From NCBI GenBank assembly GCA_036346255.1, contig CM070620.1, forward strand, positions 60,746,522 to 60,810,521: a DNA stretch of 64,000 nt, given 5' to 3'. The notes under the pieces are model-generated. The model searched no databases, had not been told where the DNA came from, and worked only from the letters and a program-made list of their open reading frames with translations. This document shows positions 34,014 through 45,415 of this stretch, in pieces. Position 1 is the stretch's first letter; every line of letters begins with the position of its first letter. The position numbers were made by a program, and so were the translations under genes. The DNA is from Ampelocalamus luodianensis. Its lineage: Eukaryota; Streptophyta; Magnoliopsida; Poales; Poaceae.

Positions 34014-37000
34014 TGTAACAACCCTAATTTTATGAACAGTAATAAATTTTTTTATGAACAGTAATGATGTACTATTCATAACAGTAATGAGATACTGTTC
34101 ATGGCATCACTGTTCATATTTACAGATTGGGCATTATGTTGCAAATAAAAACTTCCCTTTCCTAGCCAAAATCCAAAACTCATTTGAAGTTTTAAAGGGA
34201 AAACAAGTCAATACTTGTATTATGACTGGGAAGTAATTTTATCAAAGCCTAGATAAATTATCTTGCCCAAAAATAATTTTATTGAATTTTTAGAAATTAT
34301 TTTGCCTTGGGGAAAAATACTTGTCTTTAAATAAACCTTTTCGGGCTAAGATAATTATCTATGAATTTTAAAAGTGAAACCGTGGTTTTTGAACTTTATT
34401 TGGGAAATATATCATCCCAATGGCACCCTTGCCAAATTTCATGATTTTACAAATTTATTTACTATTTTTAAAGCCCGGTCAAACTTTTAAACTTTGAATT
34501 TAGAGCTAGTCAACTCTTTTGGTTTAAACCCAAACCCTAGCACTGTAGTGACTCGAACCCAATGAGGTTGGGTCCGACCGGTGCATTAGGTCCGGCTCAG
34601 TCACGCTCGGGCGCGAGCCCAACTCTTCACGTGCCGCGAGCCATTGATCTCCCATCGAACGGACGAGATTTGCGAAGCCGCGTGGGCTATCCACGTAGGC
34701 GAAACAATCTCCACCCTTGGATCTAGATCGGGCGATCGAGGGAGGTGGTGGCATTCGGACCACTCTGGATCCCCTCTTGATCTCGTCGATATTAGATCCA
34801 AACGTGCCGCCCTTTTTGTTTTGAACTTAAAGGCACGCAATCGTCTTTGGCCGTCGGATTCAAATCCTACGGTGCCCCTTTTTGACCGCGTACATTTAGG
34901 GCTCAGTTTTATTGGATTGCTGGATTTTAATCGTAGGGTCCCTATCGAGATGACATTCGGACCACTCCGGATCTTCCTTCGATCTTGACCGTAGAAAACC
35001 AATCTGGCGGTACCACGTCATCTCATTTAAAGTGACGTGTATCCTTTTTAGATCGATCATTGGATTCAAATCCAACGTTCCTCTTTGAATATAACCTCCG
35101 AACTTCCGTAGAGCTCCTTTAAATCTCAATCGTCCACTTGAGATCGCACGGTCCATATTAAACGATCCCGATTAAATTCTTTTAACGTCTATTTTCATCG
35201 CATCCACCCATCTCTAATCGGACGGTCGGTGTTCTTTTGGGGTTTTAGGAGGCGCACGCGACTGCGGCTGCCAGCGGGGTCCACATGTCTCTCTTCATCC
35301 TTGCCTCTGTGCGCCGTCGCCGACTTTGTGACCGGAGTAGAGGTGTTATCCAAAGATCATGCAACTATTGTCTGGATATTTAGCACTAATTGGACACCTC
35401 ATCAGCTCTAGACACTTCCCCTTTGCCCTGTAGCTCAACATCTATATATATACCCTAGCTTTTTGGCTACTACCATTGTTGACCCAAGGACCTCTTCATT
35501 TTCCATTGTTGTTCCAGTGGAGTTTCTTGCTCCTACGTTTTGCTTATCAATCTTAAACACCGGTTTCACCTTGTAATAAGGATTTAGCATCTTTTGTAGG
35601 TTAAACCAGAGTTTATTTCTCTGTTGATCAAAGCCGGTTTTAGGAACCTTCGGTGTTTTTCTTATCCTGGTAAGCTAAGACCTTAGTTCTTGTCATCTTG
35701 AGCACCTTAAGGACCTCAGAAGCTCATATGAACTAATCACTTGTACATGTAATACTCCCACCTTCTGTAAACTGAAAAGTTGTTTTCATAACTTTTCGGT
35801 CTTTCATGTCGCTTTCAAGTTCTAGGTTTCTCCGTTAACTTATCATCCTATTTAGGTTTCAACTAAACCCTAGTAGCATAAGCAGTGGTTCTTTTGATTC
35901 TTGTTGTCTTCTACTCAGTTTTGTAATAGAGATTTACCTCTGTCATCTATTGTCGGCTAAACCGACAACTTTCAAAATTTTGACAGTTTCTGTAATTTGA
36001 CCGATTAGGGTTAGCCTGGGGTATTATTTATTCTGAAGATCAGACTAAGCTTCAATTTAGGATCTTTTACTTAGTCTATTTTCAATCAACTCGAAATCTG
36101 CAGCCTGCCCTGTTTTCCATTCTTTTCAAAATCTGAAAACTGTAATTTTGACCGAAACTCTAGTTTCTGCCATTTAAAGGCAGTAGATGATAATATGGGT
36201 TATTATCTTTATTAGGGTAAGTATGACTTAAGCATATTGTTAATTATGCATTACTTTCTTGGTCATACATCTCCTATTTAATTTTTACTTCCTGTCAGTT
36301 TTCCTATTCATTGGAGTTTATTGTTTCTTTTTAGAATCTGGTCCTTTTGAAGTGTTTGATTCTAATTCTGAGCAACCAGAGCCTGCACAAGAAGTATATT
36401 ATTATCAAGGCAAGCATCCTCTCTGCACCATGTTGATCCCAAAGTTTTATACAATAGATTTTCAAAATACAGTGATAACTGTTGCATGCTAATTTCCTGA
36501 AAATATAATTGTGATCTGTTAGTAGGTAGTTATGACCTAACATTGTGGATTACCTTAAATCTAATCATACACTCAACCTTAGAGTATTACTGTATACTAC
36601 AAGATTTAGTTTTAGAATTTGCTTAGCCATGCAGTTCATAGAACGTTAGAGTTTGGCAAGATTATCTTGTCAAACATGGGAGCAACAAATAAATTTCAGT
36701 CATTTTAACTCTTTGTCCAGTTTCTTTAAATCAGATTTGAATTTTAAATTTCAATTGATCTGGACAAGAGGAAGCTAGTGGTGGTGCCTTTGAGCACGAG
36801 ATTGGGAAATGTGGTAGACTTGTCTGGACCGAATAAGGACTGAACTCTGACTATTCAATTCAAGTCCCAACATGCTTCCACACGCGGTGTATGGCCGCTG
36901 TTTGGTTAAGTAAAGGGTTAATGCTATTGAGATGGACACAGGGGAGTAAGGATATGTGTATTGATCTTGTATGGCATAGATGCTTAGGTCTTCGGGCTGT

Positions 37001-38212
37001 GTCTTATGCCATGTGAGTTTTATATCAATATCAGATGTTCTTAGAAGGGTGAGGGCGTATTTGTGTTCCATCGCATGTACGTACCTTAAAGATGCCGATT
37101 GCAATCTAGTATGGGTAGCGAACCCAACTTGTATTTCTTTTGTTTGGGTCGGCATTCCTGACGCAACATGTGTGCCCCGGTTAAGCAGATGCTATCAGTC
37201 ATTGTTTAAGCGAGATCAGTTCACACATGGGTATCCAACTCAATAGTATCAGCTTGTTGAAAAATACCAAATCTTAGATTCCCCGGCGGGCATACCAAAG
37301 GTTGTGTTCTATTATTCCGGAGGCTTACGGGCTAACTAAGTCGTGTGGGTAAAGATGTACACCCCTGCAGGGTATCAAACTATTCGAATAACCGTGTCCA
37401 CGGTCATGGATGATAACTTGAGTTGATGTCACATGTATAGAATTTCGTTTTCAACTACTGTTTGGGTTTTGTTTCAGCATGAGGGAATTCATGCACTGTA
37501 CTGTTAATTTTTACTTTTCCTTTACTTACTGTTTTACTCAAAGTTGGATTTATTAAATTACTTTATCAAAACCTAGCAATTGTAGGTTAGGATATATCGC
37601 TTAATGCAAAATTGAACTATTATGCCTTCCTGTTGTAACCTTATGCATGTTTAACTCTAAATCCTTTGTATAGGTAGAACAAACACTTTCTTTTATTAGT
37701 TTGTGTAAGTCTTGCTGAGTACCTTTTGTACTCAAGTTGCTATAACCTATTGTTGCAGGTGAGGGCGATTATCTTTATGAAGTGCCCGTTAGCGCCGATC
37801 AGGGTGACGCTAACGAGTGAAGCTATTTCTTTCCTCCACACAATAGCCTGCGGGTGATGGGGCCATTGGTGGTTTTATCGTTTTATTTTGCTTCCGCTGA
37901 CAGTCTTTTGTAGTGACCAAGTCACTTGATATTGTAGTACTAAACTGAATTGTAAACTTATGTTTAATTATGTAAATGTATGACTTGTATGTGTATGATG
38001 CAATGTTGTTTAAGGATATATGTGCAATGGTCACTGATCCTGGGAACCATTGTAAGATATATATCCGGGAATCCTGAATATTAGGTCTGTTACTTGTTAA
38101 ATTTATACTTTTAGCATGATCTTTAATAAAGGGGCAGAACTGTTCCTTAATTAAGAATTATGCTACAGTATAATTTTAATTAGGTACATTTCCAATATTC
38201 CGGGTCTCCACA
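34014..38212 (+). mobile_element. 4.2-kb gypsy solo LTR (plus), Tekay/Del-like
   Basis: Starts TGTAACAACCC and ends GGTCTCCACA (4199 bp). The flanking 5-mers GAATG (34009-34013) and AAATG (38213-38217) match at 4 of 5 positions. Same family as 19445-23666 but in opposite orientation. It interrupts a 111-bp MULE tandem repeat, which continues on the far side. TATA-like CTATATATATACCC near 35441. No internal retroelement sequence, so a solo LTR produced by recombination between two LTRs. ORFs inside mirror those of the other copy and are not considered genes. Confidence 0.87.
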
Positions 38213-38256
38213 AAATGTGTCGAACAATGGTTCTTGTCATTTGTCTGTTGTGCATG

Positions 38257-38319
38257 TTTTTTTTAGATAATGGAAGAGAAAACTCTTCCGGCCTCTGCAT
38301 CAAGGATGCGCACAGCCTA
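38257..38319 (-). mobile_element. 63-bp non-LTR retroposon stub (LINE or SINE 3' end)
   Basis: A run of eight T (38257-38264) begins the insert, consistent with a poly(A) tail on the minus strand. The insert is bracketed by a 14-bp direct duplication GTCTGTTGTGCATG / GTCTGTTGTGTATG (38243-38256 and 38320-38333, one mismatch). The body GAGAAAACTCTTCCGGCC...TCTGCATC is typical of severely 5'-truncated grass retroposon ends. Target-primed reverse transcription leaves exactly this long-TSD, poly(A) signature. Confidence 0.75.
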
Positions 38320-38420
38320 GTCTGTTGTGTATGTATGTTATATGTTTCGCTTTTGTTTTGCTTGTTTGTACCTCCTGTTCTATTTTGCACACTAACTTGT
38401 TGTTATACGTACCTCAGGAG

Positions 38421-41400
38421 ATGGCGCATCCTACAGATGACATCGCGTACGAGCTACTCGACCCACGGTGGGATCGGGGACACCGATGCCACGCATGGTC
38501 ATCCGGTGTGGGCCCTCCGAGCTTCGTCCTTAGGAGTCCTAGAGAGCACTGGTCTTTGGACCAGCGGTACGTCCCACTACTACGGGACACCGGGCTTTTG
38601 CCCATTGCCCACCTGTTGGACCCGGAGCACGTGTTTTTGTGGATATCATGGGGATATGCTCATGATCTTAGGATGATGTGACAATTGGCAATGACGTTGA
38701 AGGTTTGCGGAAACACGAGTTTTTGGCAAAGTTCGGTCTGTCAGTCTCAGCGTCGACCGGCCCGTGGCGGTCGACCGCCATGCCTCGTGTGTTTGTATCT
38801 TGGCGGTTCGACCGCCGGGTCGGGCGGTCCGACCGTTTGGGTAGCGGTCCGACCGGGCGTCGATGAGCGATCGGACGGCAAGTTGAGTGGCATTGAGTTT
38901 GAGGTGGGCCAAAAATAGAGGGTGTAGGTAAGTGAGGAGATTCTCCGCACTTGGTCCCATAATTTTGGAGCCTCGGTCAAAAGTTCTATTCGCTTTAAAT
39001 TTCCGAGAGGTTGCGATTTGAGTGTTGAAATTTTGGCTAAGTCCTTTGGTGGCGGTCGACCGCCTTCGGTTGGCGGTCGGCCGGCGATGGCGGTCGACCG
39101 CCAAGGTCAAGGATCGACCGGTTTTCACTTAAATCGTTAGCCCGTGTGGCGCGATGGTTCTTGATTAGGTCAAGTTCATGGGTTTCATGTCATATGTGTT
39201 GCATGATGCATGTTTTGACTAACGTGGGTCAAGTTGTGAAGAACTTGTTCCCTAATTCGATTTTCTTGTCTATTGTTGTGCAAAGGTTGCTTGGTGGTCA
39301 ACGACGGTCAACGGCGAGGATGATCGTGACTAGGCTTGGAGAGTGGGGTTCAAAACGATCGACGATGCGGGTGAAGTCATTGACTCAAGTATGGTGCAAG
39401 ATGGACAAAGGTGACCGAACGGCGATTCGGTGCGATCGTTGAATCAAGCGGCACGGGGGTGGTGCAAGTGCCATGGTGGTTTCGGTGGAGCCGGATGAGA
39501 GAGACTTGCCGACATGATGAGAGCCGTTGGATCAACCTACACGTGGCGAGTGCAGCAGTGCCGCACAATATGAACACGGCGCTTTAAAATGCGTGCGTGT
39601 GTCACCCGTTTGTTTTGGGCCTTAATGGGAGCCCATTAGGGAGACTCTTTTAGAAACCCTAGGCCTCCACTATAAATAGAGGAGGGAGGTGGCTGCACCC
39701 CCTGCCTTGGCTTTTCGACCCTTTCATTGTTTAGAAACCCTAATTTGCTTAGGGAGAGGAGGAGTGGAGGTTAGGGTTCTAGAGAGTTGGATTTGATTTC
39801 GTGCTCATGTATTGAGTCTTTTTCATCCATTGATGGAGTGGATGTGAACCAATATCATATCAAATCAATCCAAAGAAAGTTTCTTCAAGATGAGTTCTTT
39901 CGCTTTCGTTCTCTCTATTTGATGATTTGAGTCTTTGTTTGATCCGCGAGTTTTTGCGTAGTTTCTGGACGTGATCTAGCTTGCTGTTACGTGTGAGAAT
40001 ACATCTAGGATCATCAAGATCATCAATCACCCACGTGCAAGTCTCAAGATCATATTTTCATTTTGACTCGGTTTTTGACCTAACTTCGCTCAAACGGGAA
40101 AAGGTCTGAACCTGAGCAAGGATCATCACGATCGTTGCTTGGAATAGGTTCCTGACATCCTTGGGAAGGTTTGTGTCAAGTTTCACGAAGTTTGGACGCA
40201 CGAATCAAAAGTTTGATCAATTTGCGTTTCGGTTTGTCGGGCTGATTTCACTGTTCATCGAACGAGCGGTCTGACCGCCTGAGCGAGAGGTCTGACCGAT
40301 TTCAGCGGTCTGACCGCTAGGCCAATCGGTCTGACCGCCCCCGTGAGAGGTCAGACCGCCCGAGTCTTCCTGTTTTGGTTTCGTATTGATTTTACTTCGG
40401 GGTTTTGAGTTGATTCAATACCAGTCTTCCGCTGTGCATGATTGATTGATCTTCATAGCTTTCATAGCTATTGGAGTGAGATTCGTATTGAATTCAATTT
40501 GGGAGAAAAAGAGATCGTGCTCCTATTCACCCCCCCTCTAGTCGCCTTTTCGGTCCAACAGTTTTTGTTTGACGTGCCACTGTTGTCCGCACTCTTGGAC
40601 CGTTGGAGACTAGAGATGCACACCTTCCACTTCTGGTGGGGGGAGATGACCGTTACTCTACAGGATGTCGTTATGCTTATAGGACTACCGCTGTAGGGTC
40701 ATGTAGTAGTGCCACCTCCCAGGTGACCAGACTGGAAGGTGCAGATGGCTAATAGGTTCGGTGACCCGATCCCGGAGAACATATTAGGTGTACCACATTT
40801 CTGGCTACGACGATACATGGTCTGCCCCAAGCACGTGACCTAGGAGGTTGTACGGACACACTTCCTTTCGTACCTGTTGTTCCTCTTCAGGTGGGTCTTG
40901 TTTCCTACTACTTAGGGAGATTGGGTGCACCCAAGCTACATCCATAGTGCTGGGGTGTTGGTGGACACCTGGCCCGACAATGTGCCGCAGTACAGTTGGG
41001 GTTCCGTAGTGCTTTGTGCCATGTACCGAGGCTTGTGTGATGCCTCACAGCGCAGTACGCCCAGAGAGCTAGTCCTTGCAGTATGCTACGTCCTCTTGCA
41101 GCTGTGTCCGTGGGAGCACTTCCTAGTTGGCCGACCGTACTTTTGCACAACCGTCCACCCTTTCGAACGCATCCCCGAGTTTTATGATCAGGGAGATGGC
41201 ACTGACCCTGTTGAGGGGCCCATAATGGACACTCGCTAGACACATGCTCGGCTAGGGTGGGCTAGGGAGAGGCCAAGGCGTGTGTACCCTGAGTTCCACA
41301 ACCATTTTGAGACTCTGCACGAGGCTGAGGTCATCTGCTTCCCATGGTCTACATGGTTCGTTGTGGACATAGCCCCCTACAACTTGTCCTCTCAGTGTAG

Positions 41401-43009
41401 TCAGGACCACGCATACTAGATGATGACCTGTCATCTAGTGTTCTCCCATAGGGTCGAGCCATACTCACCACAGTGGGTCATGAGATAGTTCGAGCTTTAC
41501 TAGCAGGTGCCACCGCCTCCGGGATGACCTCTTGTGCGAAGGCCCACAGGTATGTTGTTATTTGGTTTACTTGTTGGCTGCATCTCTTTTTTCGATTGTC
41601 TAACATCCAAATTCACCTACAGGCAAACGAGGCAAGGGCAGAAGAGTGACGACTGGAGGGAGACATAGCTACCGTGGATAGTGTTGTGGGCCGAGAGGGT
41701 GGCGATTGATGTCGTGCACGAGGCACGACCGTACAACGTCAAGACACACATTGAGTACTTGAGATGGTATGTTCTGTGCACAAGGAGCAACCTTACTGGT
41801 GCGGTGCCACAGCGTCCTACAAAGGTCGCGCATGACGCCACTGTACGACTAGGTCCAGAAACTCATCGAGCAGCACGATAAGACGAGATGGTAAGATATT
41901 CTTTGCAGTTTTTTTTGCACGGGAAACGCGTCTAACTTATTCTCGGTTTTCTTGCAATACGAACACCTTCGGTGTATCAACAACGAGGCTACTGATGGTC
42001 TACGACATGGGAGGACTAGCACATCCTCTTAGTTCCTAGGTATGCTACGCACCATCTACGAGGACTCAAAAGCGGCAATGAGGGCAATCACTTGTGGTTG
42101 GCACAACGATGTTTTCGCGCCACGAGGCAGACATCGGGGATAGCCTCCTTCCCCACCGCCCTCAGCACCTCCCTCCGCACCACCATCTACACGTCCATCG
42201 CACTCCAGGAGTCGACATAGCTACGATCACTCTTCCTCCACGTGCCTCGATCTCAGGCAAGCGGTATGTCAATTACAATTTGTTCTCCTAATTGTCTACA
42301 CGTGCCCTTATTTCTAACATATGTTCTTTCAGTAGTTGCAACGTGACAGCACTCTGCTACCGCCGTCGTCCTCACAGAGGGAGACACAGGACCAAAATTT
42401 GTCACCGGGTCCACGGGGTGAGATTGTAGACAATGACCCTGACTCACCCTAGCACCAAGACAAGGCGTTGCCCACGTTCACACACGACGTCAAGTCAAAC
42501 CTGCATGAGGGCGACCCGTGGTTCAAGCAGTCTTTCGGGCCAAGCACTGTGCACTATTTTGGCACCAATTGCCCCAGAGCATCATCGTTCACACAGCCAC
42601 ATACATAGGTATGCTGTAACGTACTTCATGCAATCTTCCCGCTGCATGCTACGGTAAACTTACGCAGCCCACCGAATTTGCAAGTTTGGAGTGACCAATT
42701 TGGACATCAAGGGCAAGGATCGTAGTCCGCACTTCCGACTTTGCAGGTACATGCTTTCTAGCATGACTATGATTGCAAAGGTCATAACCTTTGCCGTTTC
42801 TGTAGGACGTGCACTCCGCTATGCCCACCTAGTGGGTGGACGATATGCTCCAGCCTCACCCGGCTACCTACAATGAGTTCTATGTGACACCGCCTCCCAC
42901 GCAGCAGTCCCACTACGACTTTCGAGAGGCACACCACTCCCCTGATAGGTTCACCTTCCTTGAGGAGCGGCTACAGCGTCGGGGCAAGCGGCGGAGGCAG
43001 GGACCTTGA
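38421..43009 (+). pseudogene. Plant mobile domain (PMD, aminotransferase-like) gene of the MULE, split by an LTR-like insert
   Basis: ATG at 38421 (MAHPTDDIAYELLDPRWDRG), then YVPLLRDTGLLPIAHLLD and EHVF, interrupted at 38638 by an LTR-like insert. It resumes at 40566 with FDVPLLSALLDRW, FHFWWGEMTVTLQDVVMLIG. Later blocks read GDWVHPSYIHSAG (40918), VPQYSWGSVVLCAMYRGLCD (40984), REL..AVCYVLLQLCPWEHF (41062), and IPEFYD (41170). A serine/proline-rich tail ends RLQRRGKRRRQGP at 43009. The WGEMT...LQDV..L.GLPL motif is the PMD hallmark. Several in-frame stops (for example near 40696, 40850, 41238, 41418) show decay. PMD proteins are MULE-linked and some domesticated copies act in silencing; this copy is dead. 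Confidence 0.82.
38638..40560 (-). mobile_element. LTR-like insert (solo LTR or non-autonomous element) with GACTAGAGGGGGG motif, minus orientation
   Basis: Read on the minus strand it starts TGTTGGACCGAAAAGGCGAC, then GACTAGAGGGGGGG and TGAATAGG (40521-40544 on plus), and ends CATGATATCCACA. Perfect 5-bp duplication GTTTT (38633-38637 and 40561-40565). Removing it with one TSD copy restores the PMD frame (EHVFLFDVP). It is 1923 bp and non-coding. It contains many GCGGTC-N-GACCGC palindromes (38766-39102 and 40266-40360) and a TATA-like CTATAAATAG at 39670. It shares its start motif and palindrome style with the insert at 3670-8534, though the bulk sequences differ. Confidence 0.87.
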
Positions 43010-43500
43010 GTTTTAGTGTCTTTCTTCTAATATTTCTTGTTCCTGCCAAGTAGAAGTTCAGTTGTAATGAGATTGTAATGTCCACTATTTATCTATGCAT
43101 CGTAGTCCTTCATGAATGGATCAACTGTCGTGTATCCTTACATTACATGATGTATGCCTTTGCGACGTTGTTGTACTCCTCTGTATCGTGTATGCCTCTG
43201 TCTAATTCTAGTGGCTCAACCCTCTGATCAACCAATGCAAAATGACGAAAGTAGACTTAAAAGACTGGATGAAACGATGAAAAGAGTTGGGAAAATGCTT
43301 CAAAAATTAGTTCAATGCATATCGACACCTATAGTTTAATGCATGCGACACATCGATGCAACAGTCCACTCGATCAAAAGCAACCGCAATGACGCGTCCA
43401 CCATTCAGTTACATGCTTTACAAGATTTAACATAATTGTATACAAAAGGGGAGACTACCGAGGTATAACCTTCTCCGGCCATGACTAATAGTAAAAGGTG
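43010..43500. other. 3' flanks of the PMD and minus-strand GRF-like genes
   Basis: Convergent 3' ends: PMD stops at 43009 (+) and the GRF-like frame ends near 43503 (-). The sequence between is AT-rich with no supported gene. Confidence 0.4.
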
Positions 43501-43502
43501 CC

Positions 43503-44098
43503 TCACACTACCCACATAGAGTGTTGTACCGAGGGACACCTCGGACGTGGCTGGCCATCGTTGTAGTGGCACACACATATACAGCTAGGGTTCGCGCAGC
43601 AGCAAGTGGGATCATAGGAACTTTCTATATTCACAACCTCCTCGTTGCCCCTCTCGCGCTGCATCTGTTGGCCGAGGTCATCGTTTTGCTCATTGAGATT
43701 GTTAATCCATGCCTCCAATTGAAAGATTCAGTCCCACAATATATCAATGTACATCACAACATGTCGTTCATGCGGAGGATCGATCCAGCGGACAAAGTTG
43801 TATTTCGCCATCTGCTGCAAAGTAGGGTTAACATGGAGGCTCTATTAGCAGTAACATAAAGCAAACTATTTGCTAATTGTACCCCAAAGTGTGGGCATCG
43901 GAAGAAACGTTATCCACCATCGAAAGGGCCATCCGCGACCTGCACGACAGCGTCCTCTCTATGTCTGCATTTCGTCCATACCGGTTGAGCACGCTTGTTC
44001 GGTATCAACTGGTAGTTAGGGCCAAAGTCCTTTCTCCTTTCAAGGTGAAGGTCTTGCTTCAGCGACTCCGGTTAGACTGGTCTGTCGGCGTCTGCCAT
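43503..44098 (-). pseudogene. GRF-type zinc-finger-like gene (MULE-associated), minus strand
   Basis: The minus-strand ATG at 44098 (MADADRPV) is downstream of a TATA-like CTATAAAATG (44183-44192). The text continues KDFGPNYQLIPNKRAQPVW, KCRHREDAVVQVADGPFDGG, RFFRCPHFG (to about 43880) with in-frame stops after PV and GG. After a gap or intron it has CGTESFNW.. and AWINNLNEQNDDLGQQMQRE (about 43650-43720). The order Cys ... FFRCP ... CG...W..W is that of GRF zinc fingers, usually nucleic-acid binding, ending in a polar helix. It faces away from the GRF-like gene at 44849, with the 31-bp array between them. The stops suggest decay or sequence errors. Confidence 0.5.
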
Positions 44099-44182
44099 GG
44101 TATGTTACTGTACGATGGAGAAGGTTCTTCTTCCTACAGTTTGGATGGTTCAGAGTTCCTACTTTTGGAGCATGGGGCGTGC

Positions 44183-44192
44183 ATTTTATAGC
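44183..44192 (-). promoter_or_regulatory. Probable TATA box of minus-strand GRF-like gene
   Basis: The minus strand reads CTATAAAATG about 85-95 bases upstream of the ATG at 44098. Confidence 0.45.
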
Positions 44193-44265
44193 CCACGAGG
44201 GGGGCCTATTAAAGGGGGTAATGTGTTAGCTTGCAGCTTTGCGCAATGACAGGACCAAACAGGGT

Positions 44266-44608
44266 GACTCGACGAGTCAGCTTTGCGCAGCGATGTGACC
44301 CGCCGAGTTAGCTTTGCACAGCAACGTGAACCAACGAATCAGCTTTGTGCAGGGACATGACCCGACGAGTCAGCTTTGCACAGCGACGTGATCCGGCGAG
44401 TCAGCTTTACGCAACGACGTGACCCGACGAGTCAACTTTACGTAGCAGCGAAGTGACCCGACGAATTAGCTTTGTGCAGCGACGTGAACCGATGAGTCAG
44501 CTTTGCGTAGGGATGTGACCTGATGAGTCAACTTTGCGCGGCAACATGAACCGACAAGTCAGCTTTGCGCAACGACGTGACTCGGTGAGTCAGTTTGCAG
44601 ATCGACAT
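44266..44608 (+). repeat. Tandem repeat, eleven 31-bp units, between divergent genes
   Basis: Consensus GACCCGACGAGTCAGCTTTG then CGCAGCGACGT, 31 bp (one unit of 34). Each copy carries a GAGTCAG core and, across the unit junction, ACGTGAC. Both are close to plant bZIP binding cores (GCN4-like TGAGTCA and ACGT). The array fills the space between the two opposed TATA-like boxes at about 44185 (-) and 44768 (+). Units diverge by a few bases each, so it is not freshly amplified. Confidence 0.9.
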
Positions 44609-44761
44609 GATAACACTCTATGTAAAGCATGACGTGACCACTCTCTACAAAGTAAAACATGACAGCACTCTGCCTTACCAGCAACTTTTCAGAAAGACAA
44701 GACAACACTCTGCCTCGCAGGCTACTCACATGAATTCAACCACACCGTGCCCACCCTGGGG

Positions 44762-44770
44762 CTTATAAAA
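44762..44770 (+). promoter_or_regulatory. Probable TATA box of plus-strand GRF-like gene
   Basis: CTTATAAAAGG lies about 80 bases upstream of the ATG at 44849, downstream of the tandem array. Confidence 0.5.
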
Positions 44771-45415
44771 GGAGGTAACCATGCTCTAGGAGAGAACATT
44801 ACACAACCAAACCCAACACTACACCAAAGCATCCTTCACCACGCCGGATGGACAAGAGGCAGAAGAAGCAATGGGACAATATGACAAAGTAATGGGACGA
44901 GATCCACGAACTAGCAAGGGCTGCTGGGGAGCGGGATGACCAAGCAAGGGCTGTTGTGGCCTGGGTCCGGCAAGAGGCCCCCGTAGTAGCAACCCCTTCC
45001 AGAACGTTCCAACCGAGCCTTCGCTGCAACACCCACCTGAGGGGGAGACGCTGCCCTTGTGTTGGTGCAGAGACATGCAAGTTCTTCAAATTCAAGCAGC
45101 GGCTCAGCTTGGGCATGCATTACTAGGGTTGTACAAACTACTCCTGTGACTATCCCGACCGCCGTTGGGACACAACAAGCTATCGGCAGCCAGTAAGGAC
45201 CAGTTACACTATGTTCCCCTACCAATTCTCATTCAAAGTACGCACTAACAATCTCTCTCGTCTACCCGTAGTCCTCGGATCCGCTATGTGGCTACCGCAA
45301 GTGGATTGACCTAGAGATCCACCTACGCGACCATTGGCAAATCGACTATGAGGAGTGGGATGCCAAAAGGGCCCGCGAGATCCAGAAGGAGGAGCGCCGC
45401 ATCGATGAGCACAAC

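Noticed and set aside
44266..44608. CRISPR-like regular repeat spacing
   Set aside because: The repeats are contiguous with no unique spacers and lie in a plant nuclear TE; it is an ordinary tandem array.
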